This document shows, in pieces, positions 1-8,209 of a stretch of 64,000 bases of DNA (its first letter is position 1; each line of letters opens with the position of its first letter). The DNA comes from Cryobacterium soli (lineage in GTDB: Bacteria; Actinomycetota; Actinomycetes; Actinomycetales; Microbacteriaceae): NCBI RefSeq assembly GCF_003611035.1, contig NZ_CP030033.1:868001-932000 (forward strand), written 5' to 3'. A model generated the notes under the pieces. That model ran no database searches. It saw nothing but the letters and a program-made list of their open reading frames with translations, and had not been told where the DNA came from. The position numbers were made by a program, and so were the translations under genes.

Positions 1-271
1 CGTCGGTGTCGAAGGTCGTCAGCACGATCACCCGAGCGCGGTCGCCGCGCGCCGTCAGTGATCGGGTGGTCTCGAGTCCGTCCAGGCGGGGCATCCGGAT
101 GTCCATCAGCACGACGTGCGGGCCGACCCGGGCGATGAGGTCGAGGGCCTCCCGCCCATCGGCGGCTTCGCCGACGATCTCAATCGACGGGTCTCCGCCG
201 AGGATCATGCGCAGGCCCGCCCGCACGAGGGCGTCGTCGTCGACGATCGCGACGCGGATGTTCACTGCCAT
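1..271 (-). CDS. Response regulator, NarL/LuxR type (3' part outside window)
   Basis: This is the N-terminal 90 residues of a receiver domain; the gene runs off the left edge. The acidic pocket is visible at residues 11-13 (DDD), the phosphoacceptor Asp at 57 in LMDIRMP, and the conserved Thr at about 85 in VIVLTTFDTD. The start ATG at 271 overlaps the last 10 bases of the upstream histidine kinase, so the two are translationally coupled. The partner has a HisKA_3-type H box, so this regulator should carry a LuxR-type output helix-turn-helix, but that part is not in the window. The role is inferred as control of the divergent ABC exporter. Confidence 0.93.
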   Translation of the reverse strand, partial: MAVNIRVAIVDDDALVRAGLRMILGGDPSIEIVGEAADGREALDLIARVGPHVVLMDIRMPRLDGLETTRSLTARGDRARVIVLTTFDTD

Positions 272-1587
272 GGCAGCCTCGCTGTCACGACGAAGCCGCC
301 GTCGCTGTCGGTGCCGTGCGCGAGGCTGCCGCCGGCGAGCTGGGCCCGCTCGCGCAGACCGGTCAACCCCATGCCGCTACTCAGGCCCGGCCCAACCGTG
401 CTGCCGCCGAGCGGGTTCCGCACCACGACGAGCAGCTCGCCGCCGTGCCGGTCGATCTCCAACGTGACGGGGGCGCCGGCCGCATGCTTGCGCGCGTTCG
501 TGAGGGCCTCCTGGATGATGCGATACGCGGCGCGGGAGACCGACTCGGACAGCCCGTCGAACTCAGGCCGGCCACCCGTCGACGGGGAGGCGGCACGCTC
601 ACCGCCGCCGACCGGCGCCGCTCCGTCACCGAGACCGCTCGCATCCAGGGACACGCGCATGCCGCCCTCCCGGGAATCGGCCAGCAGAGCGGGCAGTTCG
701 GCCAGAGTGGGCTGCGGAGGCTCGGCGAGGCCGGAACCGGCGGCGCCCTCCTCGTCGTCGCGGCTGCGCAGCACGCCGAGAATCTGCCGCAGTTCGGTCA
801 GCGCCAGCTGGGCGTTGTTCTGGATGATCGTGGCCGCATCGACCGTTTCCTGCCGGGTCAGATCGGTGCGGTAGGTGAGCACGCCGGCGTGCAGGGACAG
901 CAGTGAGATGTGGTGGGCCAGCACGTCGTGCATTTCCCGGGCGATGCGGGTGCGCTCGGACTCCCGCGCCGACTCCTCACGCAACGCCTGCTCGCGTTCG
1001 GCGTTCTCGGCCCGGTCGCGCAGCGAGGCGACAAGGTCGCGACGCGCTCCGATGTAGAACCCGGTGCTCGCGCAGATCGCGTAGATCGCGATGGCGAGCC
1101 CGCCGGATGCCCAACTGAGAGCGGAATCGACCGTCACACCCGGAATGCTCGATCGAAGCACCAACTCGTAGAACGCCGTGGCGGCGACCCAGACGAAGCC
1201 GACCGCCACCACCGGCTTCCAGCGCCGGCGGGTGCTCATCGACACGATGGCCAGGGCTGCCGCTCCTACCGCGAAGACCGACACGGCCGACAGGCTGGCG
1301 GTAAGCACCGCGGTCAGCACGGGCCGACGGCGGCGCAGCGACAGCAGGCAGATAGCGATCACGCCGAGCAGCAGGTCGAGGAGCACAAAGCCGCCGATGA
1401 GGGCGCTCGCCTCATCCGAGAGGGCGGTGGGATCCTGCCCGAGGAACTCCGCCAGGTTGACGAAGAGCACCAGCACGCCCACCGCTACCACGACGAGGTA
1501 GCGCCAGAGGCGCGACCAGAGCCGCAACCGGGGTGCCGGCATCGGCACGGCACGGTCGAGTGGGGTGGTGCTCAGTCGGGCGGTCAC
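262..1587 (-). CDS. Sensor histidine kinase, NarX/DesK (HisKA_3) family
   Basis: A membrane sensor of about 441 residues. The N-terminal half has several hydrophobic helices (roughly 28-50, 62-83, 90-116, 125-145, 158-180), followed by a charged coiled-coil linker. The H box is ARESERTRIAREMHDVLAHH with the phosphoacceptor His near 220. The ATPase domain shows the N box at about 359-363 (EALTN) and a Gly-rich G box near 404-411. A Gly/Ser-rich insertion lies between the H and N boxes (about 311-345). It lies head-to-tail with the response regulator and is divergent from the ABC-2 type exporter at 1708-3434. This layout is common for drug- or peptide-sensing exporter systems in actinobacteria. 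The ligand is unknown. Confidence 0.93.
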   Translation of the reverse strand: MTARLSTTPLDRAVPMPAPRLRLWSRLWRYLVVVAVGVLVLFVNLAEFLGQDPTALSDEASALIGGFVLLDLLLGVIAICLLSLRRRRPVLTAVLTASLSAVSVFAVGAAALAIVSMSTRRRWKPVVAVGFVWVAATAFYELVLRSSIPGVTVDSALSWASGGLAIAIYAICASTGFYIGARRDLVASLRDRAENAEREQALREESARESERTRIAREMHDVLAHHISLLSLHAGVLTYRTDLTRQETVDAATIIQNNAQLALTELRQILGVLRSRDDEEGAAGSGLAEPPQPTLAELPALLADSREGGMRVSLDASGLGDGAAPVGGGERAASPSTGGRPEFDGLSESVSRAAYRIIQEALTNARKHAAGAPVTLEIDRHGGELLVVVRNPLGGSTVGPGLSSGMGLTGLRERAQLAGGSLAHGTDSDGGFVVTARLPWQ

Positions 1588-1707
1588 GTGTCCAGCGTAA
1601 ACGGCGCGCTCTCAGCATCCATTCACCCTGTGGCCCTTCCGCCTCCGACTAAAGGTGGAGACGAATGAGACGGGAGCGCGATCCGCGCGGCACGGCCCGC
1701 CGCAACC

Positions 1708-2613
1708 ATGGACCACATGATCACCGCAGAACACCTCACCAAGCGTTACCGCTCGCGGGTCGCCGTCGACGACGTGTCGTTCACCGCCTCGCCCGGACGC
1801 GTCACCGGGTTCCTCGGCCCCAACGGTGCCGGCAAATCCACCACTATGCGCATGCTGTGCGGCTTGGCCTCCCCCACCGCTGGCAGCAGCACCGTGCTCG
1901 GCGTGCCGTTCCGGGCCCTGGAAAATCCCGGCCGGCACGTGGGCGTGCTGCTCGACGCCGCCGCCCAGCACAACGGGCGCACGGGTCGGGAATCGCTCTC
2001 GATCTCCGCACAGCTGATGAACCTGCCCGCTCGCCGGGTGGAGGAGGTGCTCGAGCTCGTCGGCCTCACCCCGAGCGAGGGCGGCACCCGCATCCGCGGT
2101 TACTCCCTGGGCATGCGGCAACGGCTGGGACTGGCCGCCGCGCTGCTCGGCGACCCGCAGGTGCTCATCCTCGACGAACCCGCCAACGGCCTCGACCCGG
2201 CCGGTATCCGCTGGATGCGCGGCCTGCTCACCTCCTTTGCCGCCGCGGGCGGCACCGTGCTGCTGTCCTCCCACCTGCTGCTCGAGGTGGAGGCGGTGGC
2301 CGACGACCTTGTCATCATCGGCCAGGGTCACGTGCTCGCCCAGGGCAGCGCCGCCGAGCTGCTCGCGGTGCCGGGCACCCAGGTGCAGAGCCGCGACGAC
2401 GCCCGCCTCGGCGCGGCCTTGATCGCCGCCGGGTTCGACGTGGCCACCACGGGCGCCGGCATCACCACCTCCGCGACGGTCGACGACGTCGGGCGAATCG
2501 CCCTCGGCTCGGCCATCGTCGTGACCGACCTCCGTCCGGCCGCGAACGCCGGGCTTGAGGAACTGTTCTTCACCATGACCGCCCAGCACGGGCGAGAGGA
2601 TGTCTCCGCATGA
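1708..2613 (+). CDS. ABC transporter ATP-binding protein (ABC-2 exporter, CcmA-like)
   Basis: About 301 residues. Walker A is GPNGAGKST near residue 40, the signature is YSLGMRQRLGLA, Walker B is VLILDEPANGLDP, and the switch His is in SSHLL. The length and the C-terminal extension fit the DrrA/NatA-type single-domain ATPase of ABC-2 exporters. The ATG at 1708 or the one at 1717 could be the start; the latter begins MITAEHLTKRY, which is more typical. The stop overlaps the start of the permease gene by four bases (ATGA), so the two are coupled. The cargo is unknown. The adjacent two-component pair suggests antibiotic or peptide efflux. Confidence 0.95.
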   Translation: MDHMITAEHLTKRYRSRVAVDDVSFTASPGRVTGFLGPNGAGKSTTMRMLCGLASPTAGSSTVLGVPFRALENPGRHVGVLLDAAAQHNGRTGRESLSISAQLMNLPARRVEEVLELVGLTPSEGGTRIRGYSLGMRQRLGLAAALLGDPQVLILDEPANGLDPAGIRWMRGLLTSFAAAGGTVLLSSHLLLEVEAVADDLVIIGQGHVLAQGSAAELLAVPGTQVQSRDDARLGAALIAAGFDVATTGAGITTSATVDDVGRIALGSAIVVTDLRPAANAGLEELFFTMTAQHGREDVSA

Positions 2614-3434
2614 CCGCGTATCGCAGCACCCACCAAGCCGTAGGTTCCGTCATTGACGCGCCACCCTCGGGGCAGACGGCCGGACTCCGCCCCGCCTCCG
2701 GCGGCATCCCGTTTCTGCGGCTGTGCCGGGTGGAGCTGCGCAAACAGCTCGACACCCGGGCGGGTGTGTGGCTCCTCGTGGCGATCGCCCTGGTGAATTG
2801 CGGGTTCATCGTACTCACCCTGTTCACCGCGGATGCGGCGGCCCTCACCTGGACGATGCTCAGCCAGTCCGCCTCGCTCGGGCAGTTGCTGCTGCTGCCG
2901 CTGATCGGCGTGATGGCCGCCACGAGCGAGTGGTCGGCGCGCACCGCGCTGACGACGTTCACCCTCGAACCCCGGCGCACCCGGGTGAATCTGGCGAAGC
3001 TCGCCTCGGCGGGCGCATTGGGCCTCATCGTGATGGCGGTGACCTTCGCGGTCAGTGCCGTGCTCAACCTGGTGGGCATCGTTTGGCAGGGCGGCGACGG
3101 GTCGTGGGCGCTCGACTGGGGCGTCGTCGCCGGCAGCGGGCTCGCGCTCGTGTTGCTCGTCTGGCAGGGCGTCGCGTTCGGGCTCGCGTTCCTGAGCACG
3201 CCCGTGGCGATCGTGGCCTACCTCGCCCTGCCGACCGTGTGGACGGTGCTGACTCTCACGATCGAATCGCTGCGCGGTCCGGCGGAGTGGCTCGACGTGA
3301 ATCAGACCCTGAGCGTGCTGATGATGGGCGCGATGACCGCGGATGATTGGCCCCGCCTGGCCGTATCCCTCTTGGTCTGGCTCGCGGTGCCGCTCGCATT
3401 CGGGCTATGGCGCACTGCCCGGCGGGAGCCATAG
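2610..3434 (+). CDS. ABC-2 type exporter permease
   Basis: A 274-residue integral membrane protein encoded just after the ATPase with an ATGA overlap. The first 35 residues are polar, followed by RVELRKQLDTR (the usual amphipathic entry of ABC-2 permeases). There are about six hydrophobic segments, at roughly residues 50-70, 85-105, 125-150, 165-190, 195-220 and 245-268. No catalytic motif is expected. With the ATPase it should form a homodimeric exporter in the cytoplasmic membrane. The substrate is not readable from the sequence. Confidence 0.88.
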   Translation: MTAYRSTHQAVGSVIDAPPSGQTAGLRPASGGIPFLRLCRVELRKQLDTRAGVWLLVAIALVNCGFIVLTLFTADAAALTWTMLSQSASLGQLLLLPLIGVMAATSEWSARTALTTFTLEPRRTRVNLAKLASAGALGLIVMAVTFAVSAVLNLVGIVWQGGDGSWALDWGVVAGSGLALVLLVWQGVAFGLAFLSTPVAIVAYLALPTVWTVLTLTIESLRGPAEWLDVNQTLSVLMMGAMTADDWPRLAVSLLVWLAVPLAFGLWRTARREP

Positions 3435-3522
3435 CCCGCGCGCTGCAGACTAGGTCGCTGAGACCGGCCGCGCTCTGGTTCTCAGTCGACCGAGAGGACG
3501 GCGCCGATACCGGGTTTTTGCT

Positions 3523-4431
3523 TCAAGAAACCAGAGGACGGATACTCTGATCACAGTCAAGGCCGGACGCTTCACGTAGGCGCCTCAGGCGGGCTTCATC
3601 TTCAACCGTCTTGCGACGGGTCCGGAGCTCGTATCCAAGATCCGAAACGATGCGGCGTGCCTCCGATGATGGATTGCCAGCGAGTTGGATCGCCGCGGTT
3701 GCAGCAAGAGCAGCAAGCATGTCTGAATCCGCGGCAGATTCGCTGCCACCCTTCTTAATGACGGAAACAACTTCCGCGTTCAGCTCGACGGCAGGCTCAT
3801 ACGGCAGGTTCGTACGGAAGCTGATCACTAGCTGACTTGCGAGTAGCAGAGGCGCGAGGATTGGCGCCAGGAACAGGAACCCAATCCGAGAGACGAAGTC
3901 GGCCACGATCCTCTGCGGAAAGTAATACTGGTACGAGTCGCTCGTACTCCCATTGCGCCTCTGCTTCGTCAGGCCAATTGAGAGGGCAATGCCAGCTGGC
4001 AGCGCGGATAGAAGCAGGACCCAGGCCACGGGCTGAACGCTCCCTTCGATCTCGGCCGCAACTGCGACCGACACCAGCGCGAGCGTGCGTAGTCCCGATA
4101 GGCGGTGACTCCGGACGGCCGTCACACTCGCAACAACCGCGATCACGATCAGGGGCATCGTCAGCCAGTTCCGGGTGGGGTCCGTGAGCCACCCCACCGT
4201 ATCCAGGTACCAGCTCGGGGGTGCCACATCGAGTGTTTCCAAAAACTCGTTGATCCCGGTGAGTGGCCCTCTCAACGGTGTCGAAACCCATGACTCGGTC
4301 ATTGTTGTCCAGAACCAGATGCTCAGCCACGAGATGACACTCCACTCAACCAGGGTGTCCCACCGCACACCGAATAACGCGTTGATCTCATCACGAAGCG
4401 AGCTCGCGTCGAGGGAGTGTTGGTTTGACAT
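3523..4431 (-). CDS. Hypothetical membrane protein
   Basis: A protein of about 302 residues if translation begins at the ATG at 4431 (MSNQHSLDASSLR). An upstream ATG at 4452 would add seven residues. Hydrophobic segments lie near residues 28-45, 100-118, 125-145 and 195-215. The C-terminal third is soluble, charged and helical, rich in Arg and Glu, and ends after an ALAATAAIQLAGN stretch. I do not recognise the family. The base composition is visibly less GC-rich than its neighbours, and it stands alone on this strand, convergent with the exporter, which suggests a later arrival. Function unknown. Confidence 0.7.
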   Translation of the reverse strand: MSNQHSLDASSLRDEINALFGVRWDTLVEWSVISWLSIWFWTTMTESWVSTPLRGPLTGINEFLETLDVAPPSWYLDTVGWLTDPTRNWLTMPLIVIAVVASVTAVRSHRLSGLRTLALVSVAVAAEIEGSVQPVAWVLLLSALPAGIALSIGLTKQRRNGSTSDSYQYYFPQRIVADFVSRIGFLFLAPILAPLLLASQLVISFRTNLPYEPAVELNAEVVSVIKKGGSESAADSDMLAALAATAAIQLAGNPSSEARRIVSDLGYELRTRRKTVEDEARLRRLREASGLDCDQSIRPLVS

Positions 4432-4638
4432 GTCCGCCCCATATCCGGGCACCCAAGCGGTGCCGCATCACCAAGCTAGGGGGCACCTCTGACAACGAGT
4501 CCGCCCACCCCGGTTCTGGGGCCGAGTTGATACCGTCATCATTCCGGTGATCAGCCAAGCTCGGACTATGGAGCTCCCTAGACACGGTGACCTCAAGCCA
4601 GGTCGTCCAGGTGGGATGCGACCGGAAGTAGGCACCAG

Positions 4639-5439
4639 ATGTTCCACACCCACTCGCTAGGTTTCCGCACCGATCTCATGCTCTTGGCGCTGCAAGGCAG
4701 CACGATCACCCGGCAGGCAGACCATTTGGTCGTCCGCACGCCCGCGAACCCCGACTTTCACTGGGGAAACTTCCTGCTGTTCGACCGCCCGCCCGCTCCC
4801 GGTGTGGCCGCTGCCTGGCCTGCACAGTTCGGCCGCATGTTTCAGGGCTCATCGCATCTTTCGATCGGCGTCGACGGCACGGATGGCGCGGCGGGCGACA
4901 CCGCGGACCTGGCCGCGGCGCACCTCGAGGTCACGAGGTCCGTCGTCCTGACGCTGTCCGAGGAAGCGCCGCTTAGACCGTGCAGGGCCACTCCAGATGC
5001 CATTTTCCGCCGGCTCGATGCGAACGACGACGGCGACTGGGCCCAGGCCGGGGCGCTCAGGCAATCCAACGCCGCCGACATCGCCGGGTACGCCGAGTTC
5101 ACCGAGCAGAGACTCGGCTCGATGCGCGCACTGCAGCGGGCACATCACGGGTCCTGGTTCGGTGCCTTCCTCGATGGAGAAATGGTGTCGGGACTCGGGA
5201 TCTTCAGCGACGGAAGCGGAACGGCACGCTATCAATCGGTCGATACCCACCCACGTTTCCGTCAGCGGGGATTTGCCGGCACGTTGGTCCACCTCGCCGG
5301 CCACTATGCCGTCGACCACCTGGCGGCGACGACCCTCGTCATCGTGGCCGACCCCGACGAGCCGGCCATCCGGCTCTATCGGGCCTTAGGCTTCGCGGAC
5401 ACCGAAATCCAAACCCAGTTGGAGCACGTCGCTCCCTGA
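4639..5439 (+). CDS. GNAT-family N-acetyltransferase
   Basis: 266 residues. The C-terminal half carries the GNAT acetyl-CoA signature: a beta strand (YQSVDTHPRFR) followed by the pyrophosphate-binding loop RQRGFAGTLV, then a helix and the strand TLVIVADPDEPAIRLYRALGF with the usual NPxAIRLYxxxGF-like end. The N-terminal half resembles a degenerate second GNAT repeat (FHWGNFLLFDRPPAPG), a layout seen in two-domain GNATs. The acyl acceptor cannot be predicted. The gene stands alone, and no operon partner is visible. Confidence 0.88.
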   Translation: MFHTHSLGFRTDLMLLALQGSTITRQADHLVVRTPANPDFHWGNFLLFDRPPAPGVAAAWPAQFGRMFQGSSHLSIGVDGTDGAAGDTADLAAAHLEVTRSVVLTLSEEAPLRPCRATPDAIFRRLDANDDGDWAQAGALRQSNAADIAGYAEFTEQRLGSMRALQRAHHGSWFGAFLDGEMVSGLGIFSDGSGTARYQSVDTHPRFRQRGFAGTLVHLAGHYAVDHLAATTLVIVADPDEPAIRLYRALGFADTEIQTQLEHVAP

Positions 5440-5696
5440 TAACGCCGACCGGCTGCACGGTGCTCCCGGCTCCGACCGACTGCGCCGCTACTACTCGGTT
5501 GGTCACCCCTGTTCTCGAGCCGCTGCCCGTCGCACTGACAGAACTAGGGCGCCTCGCCACCGTGAATCGGGCCCGACAGACACACCTAGCGGCACCGCCT
5601 CGGTCTGATGTACGTTCGGGCCATGAACGGGCAGACACGCAAACCGTCTGCATCGGTGTCGTCGTACTACAGACTCCTGGGCGGCGGTGTGCGCTG

Positions 5697-6287
5697 ATGG
5701 CCCTCGACCTGCTGCCGGGCGAAGTCCTCCTGGGGACAAGCAAAGCCAACGCAGTGATCGTGCCGACGGACTACGGCCTCTCTGAGTTCGCTACCGGACA
5801 GCTCTTGGGGCTGATCGGGATGGCGAACAGGGAAGCCATCGGCGGGCATTTGCACATCACCACGGCTCGGATAGCCTTCCAACCACACTCGTTGAACCGG
5901 TTGAAGGGGATCCTGTCGATACCGATTCCCGCCATTGTGTCAGCGACAAAGTACCGCTCTGGCCTTGCTGTGGGAATTCAGGTGGAGACGGCGCGCGCGC
6001 GGTTGCAGTTCGTGAACTGGTCGGGCGATAAGGCACTGGCGGCGATCGCGATCGCTCAGCGCGACTACGGACCCTTGGAACGGTCCACATTCTCCGCCGT
6101 GTCCAGCGCCCTTGAGGACATGAGCATTCGCCCCAGCGCTGAGGTTGCGAACCTGCTCGTCACACTGGGGATCGTCTTGACGGACGCGGTGCCGACTTGG
6201 CTTGAAGCCCTCAGCCTTATCGAGTGGCGTACCGCCGCTGACGTTCCCATTCGACCGGCTAACCCCGACACGAGCGACAGAGCCTAA
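5697..6287 (+). CDS. Hypothetical protein, GRAM-like domain possible
   Basis: A 196-residue reading when started at the ATG at 5697 (MALDLLPGEVLLG). The open frame extends upstream, but that part overlaps the acetyltransferase and looks non-coding. The pattern GEVLLG...ANREAIGGHLHITTARIAFQPHS...IPIPAIVSATKYRSG resembles bacterial GRAM/PH-like domains (a strand, then L.IT..RI.F.PH, then an alternating beta pattern), which bind membranes or peptides. The tail after about residue 105 is helical. No strong ribosome binding site is visible. The GRAM call is a fold guess from the pattern, not a match. Confidence 0.55.
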   Translation: MALDLLPGEVLLGTSKANAVIVPTDYGLSEFATGQLLGLIGMANREAIGGHLHITTARIAFQPHSLNRLKGILSIPIPAIVSATKYRSGLAVGIQVETARARLQFVNWSGDKALAAIAIAQRDYGPLERSTFSAVSSALEDMSIRPSAEVANLLVTLGIVLTDAVPTWLEALSLIEWRTAADVPIRPANPDTSDRA

Positions 6288-6350
6288 CCGGCCCCATAGG
6301 TGACGCGTCGCCGACCACCCTTGCGCCTGGTCACCGGCGTAGGCTGCCCC

Positions 6351-7007
6351 TCAGGACTCGGACGGCTCCATGGGCAGTTCGGCCCCGTAGTTCCACGACA
6401 GGATGGCCGGCTGCTCGCGGTAGTAGCTGAGCACGGAGACCGATCCGGCATCCAGGGTGATTTGAGCGCCGAAGCGCGGGGCCAGCCTCAGGTACACGGC
6501 CGTCAGGATACGCAGGAAGTGGCCGTGCGCGATCAGGGCGACATCTCCCTTCTCCATCGCCGGCAGCACCCGGGTGAGCACACGGGATGCGCGGGCGGCG
6601 ACCTCTTCCACGGTCTCGCCTGGGGTCTCGCCGCGAATCACGCCGTGGGTGAATGCGCTCCAGTTGTAGCCGAGTTCCTTGCGGATCTCACGGGTTGTAC
6701 GCCCCTCGTACCCGCCGTAGTCCCACTCGACGAGAAACGGATCGACCTCGGCGTCCAGGCCGGCGAGTTCAGCAGTCTGACGCGCGCGCTGCAGCGGCGA
6801 GGTCAGCACAAGCGTGAAATCGTAATCGGCCACCAACTTGCCCGCTCCGCGAGCGAGGTCTTCTCCCCTGGCAGTGAGTGGAACATCGGTGAGCCCCGTG
6901 TGCTTGCCGCTCTTCGACCACTCCGTCTCCCCGTGACGCAGAAGAATCAGCTTCCCGGAGGGGTTATCCGGGGCGGGGCGGTTGGGCAGCGGATCGTTTG
7001 TGAGCAT
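6351..7007 (-). CDS. Histidine phosphatase family protein (phosphoglycerate mutase-like)
   Basis: 218 residues. The catalytic motif LILLRHGETEWSKSGKHTG contains the phosphohistidine in RHGE. Further conserved elements are TSPLQRARQTAEL, WDYGGYEGRTTREI and the second catalytic His in VALIAHGHFLR. The open frame continues upstream of 7007, but the residues there are not family-like, so the ATG at 7007 (MLTNDPLPN) is chosen. Members are broad phosphatases (sugar phosphates, alpha-ribazole-P and others), and the substrate cannot be fixed here. It is transcribed in the same direction as the following HTH regulator, but with a 94-bp gap. Confidence 0.9.
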   Translation of the reverse strand: MLTNDPLPNRPAPDNPSGKLILLRHGETEWSKSGKHTGLTDVPLTARGEDLARGAGKLVADYDFTLVLTSPLQRARQTAELAGLDAEVDPFLVEWDYGGYEGRTTREIRKELGYNWSAFTHGVIRGETPGETVEEVAARASRVLTRVLPAMEKGDVALIAHGHFLRILTAVYLRLAPRFGAQITLDAGSVSVLSYYREQPAILSWNYGAELPMEPSES

Positions 7008-7101
7008 ACGGCAACAGTAGTATCGCGCCCCCAATTCGAGGGAGCGTCCAGCGTGGCGAAAATGGCAACGGGCCGTGACCTCGTCGAGTGGACAGCACCG
7101 G

Positions 7102-8049
7102 TCAGCGTGCGGTGGGCTTCCCGTCTGCGGCCCACGCCACGCCCAAGGCGAACAAGGTCGACACACCGTATTGCTCCATCGCCGCCGCGATGCGGCGCCG
7201 ACCCGTACGCGGATTGATCCCGAGCCTGCGGGATGCCGCGTCGAGGGTGACGCCCTGCTTCATCAGCACCAGAAGCGGTGCCCATGGCTGTTCGACACCG
7301 ATGATCGGCTCGCCGCGACGCCAGAGCTCGCGGAACAGGCTTCGCCCCAGCTCGGCGAGGGCGGCGCTCCGAACACCGACGACACTGGTCGGCCATCCCT
7401 CGCCCCATTCGATCGGTAAGGCCAGCACCTCACCGTCGATCCAGAACCAACTGGGAAGGTCGTCGAGCAGGCGGAACTCCACCCCGACGGCCGCGTAACG
7501 CGCGGCTATCGCCACGAGCCGGTCGTCCTCCGCCAACGAACGCGGCACCAGGGCTCGCACCGATCGCATGCCGGCGAATACCTCGGCGAATCGGCCGGCG
7601 CGCGCGGGGTCGCTCTGCAAGTAGCGTGCGAGATCGGGAAGCACCGCCCAGGCTGTGTCGCTCTCGTCCCGCGCGATGTCGTACCAGAGGTCTTCTGCCG
7701 CCTGCGGCCCGTGGCGCACGAAAATGGGGACGAGATCACCAGATGCCTCGCCCACAGCCCAGTGCCGCAACAGAGGCGGCAGGTCGGCAACGAGCATCTC
7801 GATTCTCGAGGCGGCTTCGCTCGCCGTCTGCCGCAGCGCACGCACTTCGCGCTGCACCACGTCGGCCGTCCACAGTGCCGGCGTCGCATACGCGATCGTG
7901 CCATCGTGCACCGAGATCGCACCGTCCCGCGCGAGACGCGCAACGGCCTCGGCGACCTCGCCCGCATCCGTGTGCGCCGTGATGGCCAGCGCCGCCACGG
8001 TCTCCGGGCGGCTGCGGTAGATCAATTCGAGAAGTGCCCTATCGTCCAT
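7102..8049 (-). CDS. HTH transcriptional regulator, TrmB-like N-terminus with LuxR-like C-terminus
   Basis: 315 residues. The first ~55 residues read like a winged helix (LLELIYRSRPETVAALAITA, then a DGTIAYATP wing). A helix that binds dimers follows (VVQREVRALRQTASEAASRIEML), and the extreme C-terminus (about 250-300: VLMKQGVTLDAASRRLGIN then RTGRRRIAAAMEQYGV) is a LuxR/helix-turn-helix-like segment. This layout occurs in streptomycete and other actinobacterial TrmB/LuxR regulators. It starts about 160 bp from the divergent serine hydrolase gene, which it may control. No operator is obvious. Confidence 0.78.
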   Translation of the reverse strand: MDDRALLELIYRSRPETVAALAITAHTDAGEVAEAVARLARDGAISVHDGTIAYATPALWTADVVQREVRALRQTASEAASRIEMLVADLPPLLRHWAVGEASGDLVPIFVRHGPQAAEDLWYDIARDESDTAWAVLPDLARYLQSDPARAGRFAEVFAGMRSVRALVPRSLAEDDRLVAIAARYAAVGVEFRLLDDLPSWFWIDGEVLALPIEWGEGWPTSVVGVRSAALAELGRSLFRELWRRGEPIIGVEQPWAPLLVLMKQGVTLDAASRRLGINPRTGRRRIAAAMEQYGVSTLFALGVAWAADGKPTAR

Positions 8050-8209
8050 GTTCGCCTCCGAGCGCGCGTCAGCACCATGATGGCGCAGGTGACCGCATCC
8101 GGACGCCCTCTAGCGGCCATGCCCGCAAGCGGAGGTTGGTTGTCCGCTTGTGTCCATGCACACTGCTCCTTATCGAGACCGAAGTTCACAAACGACGGGA
8201 GCCAACAAC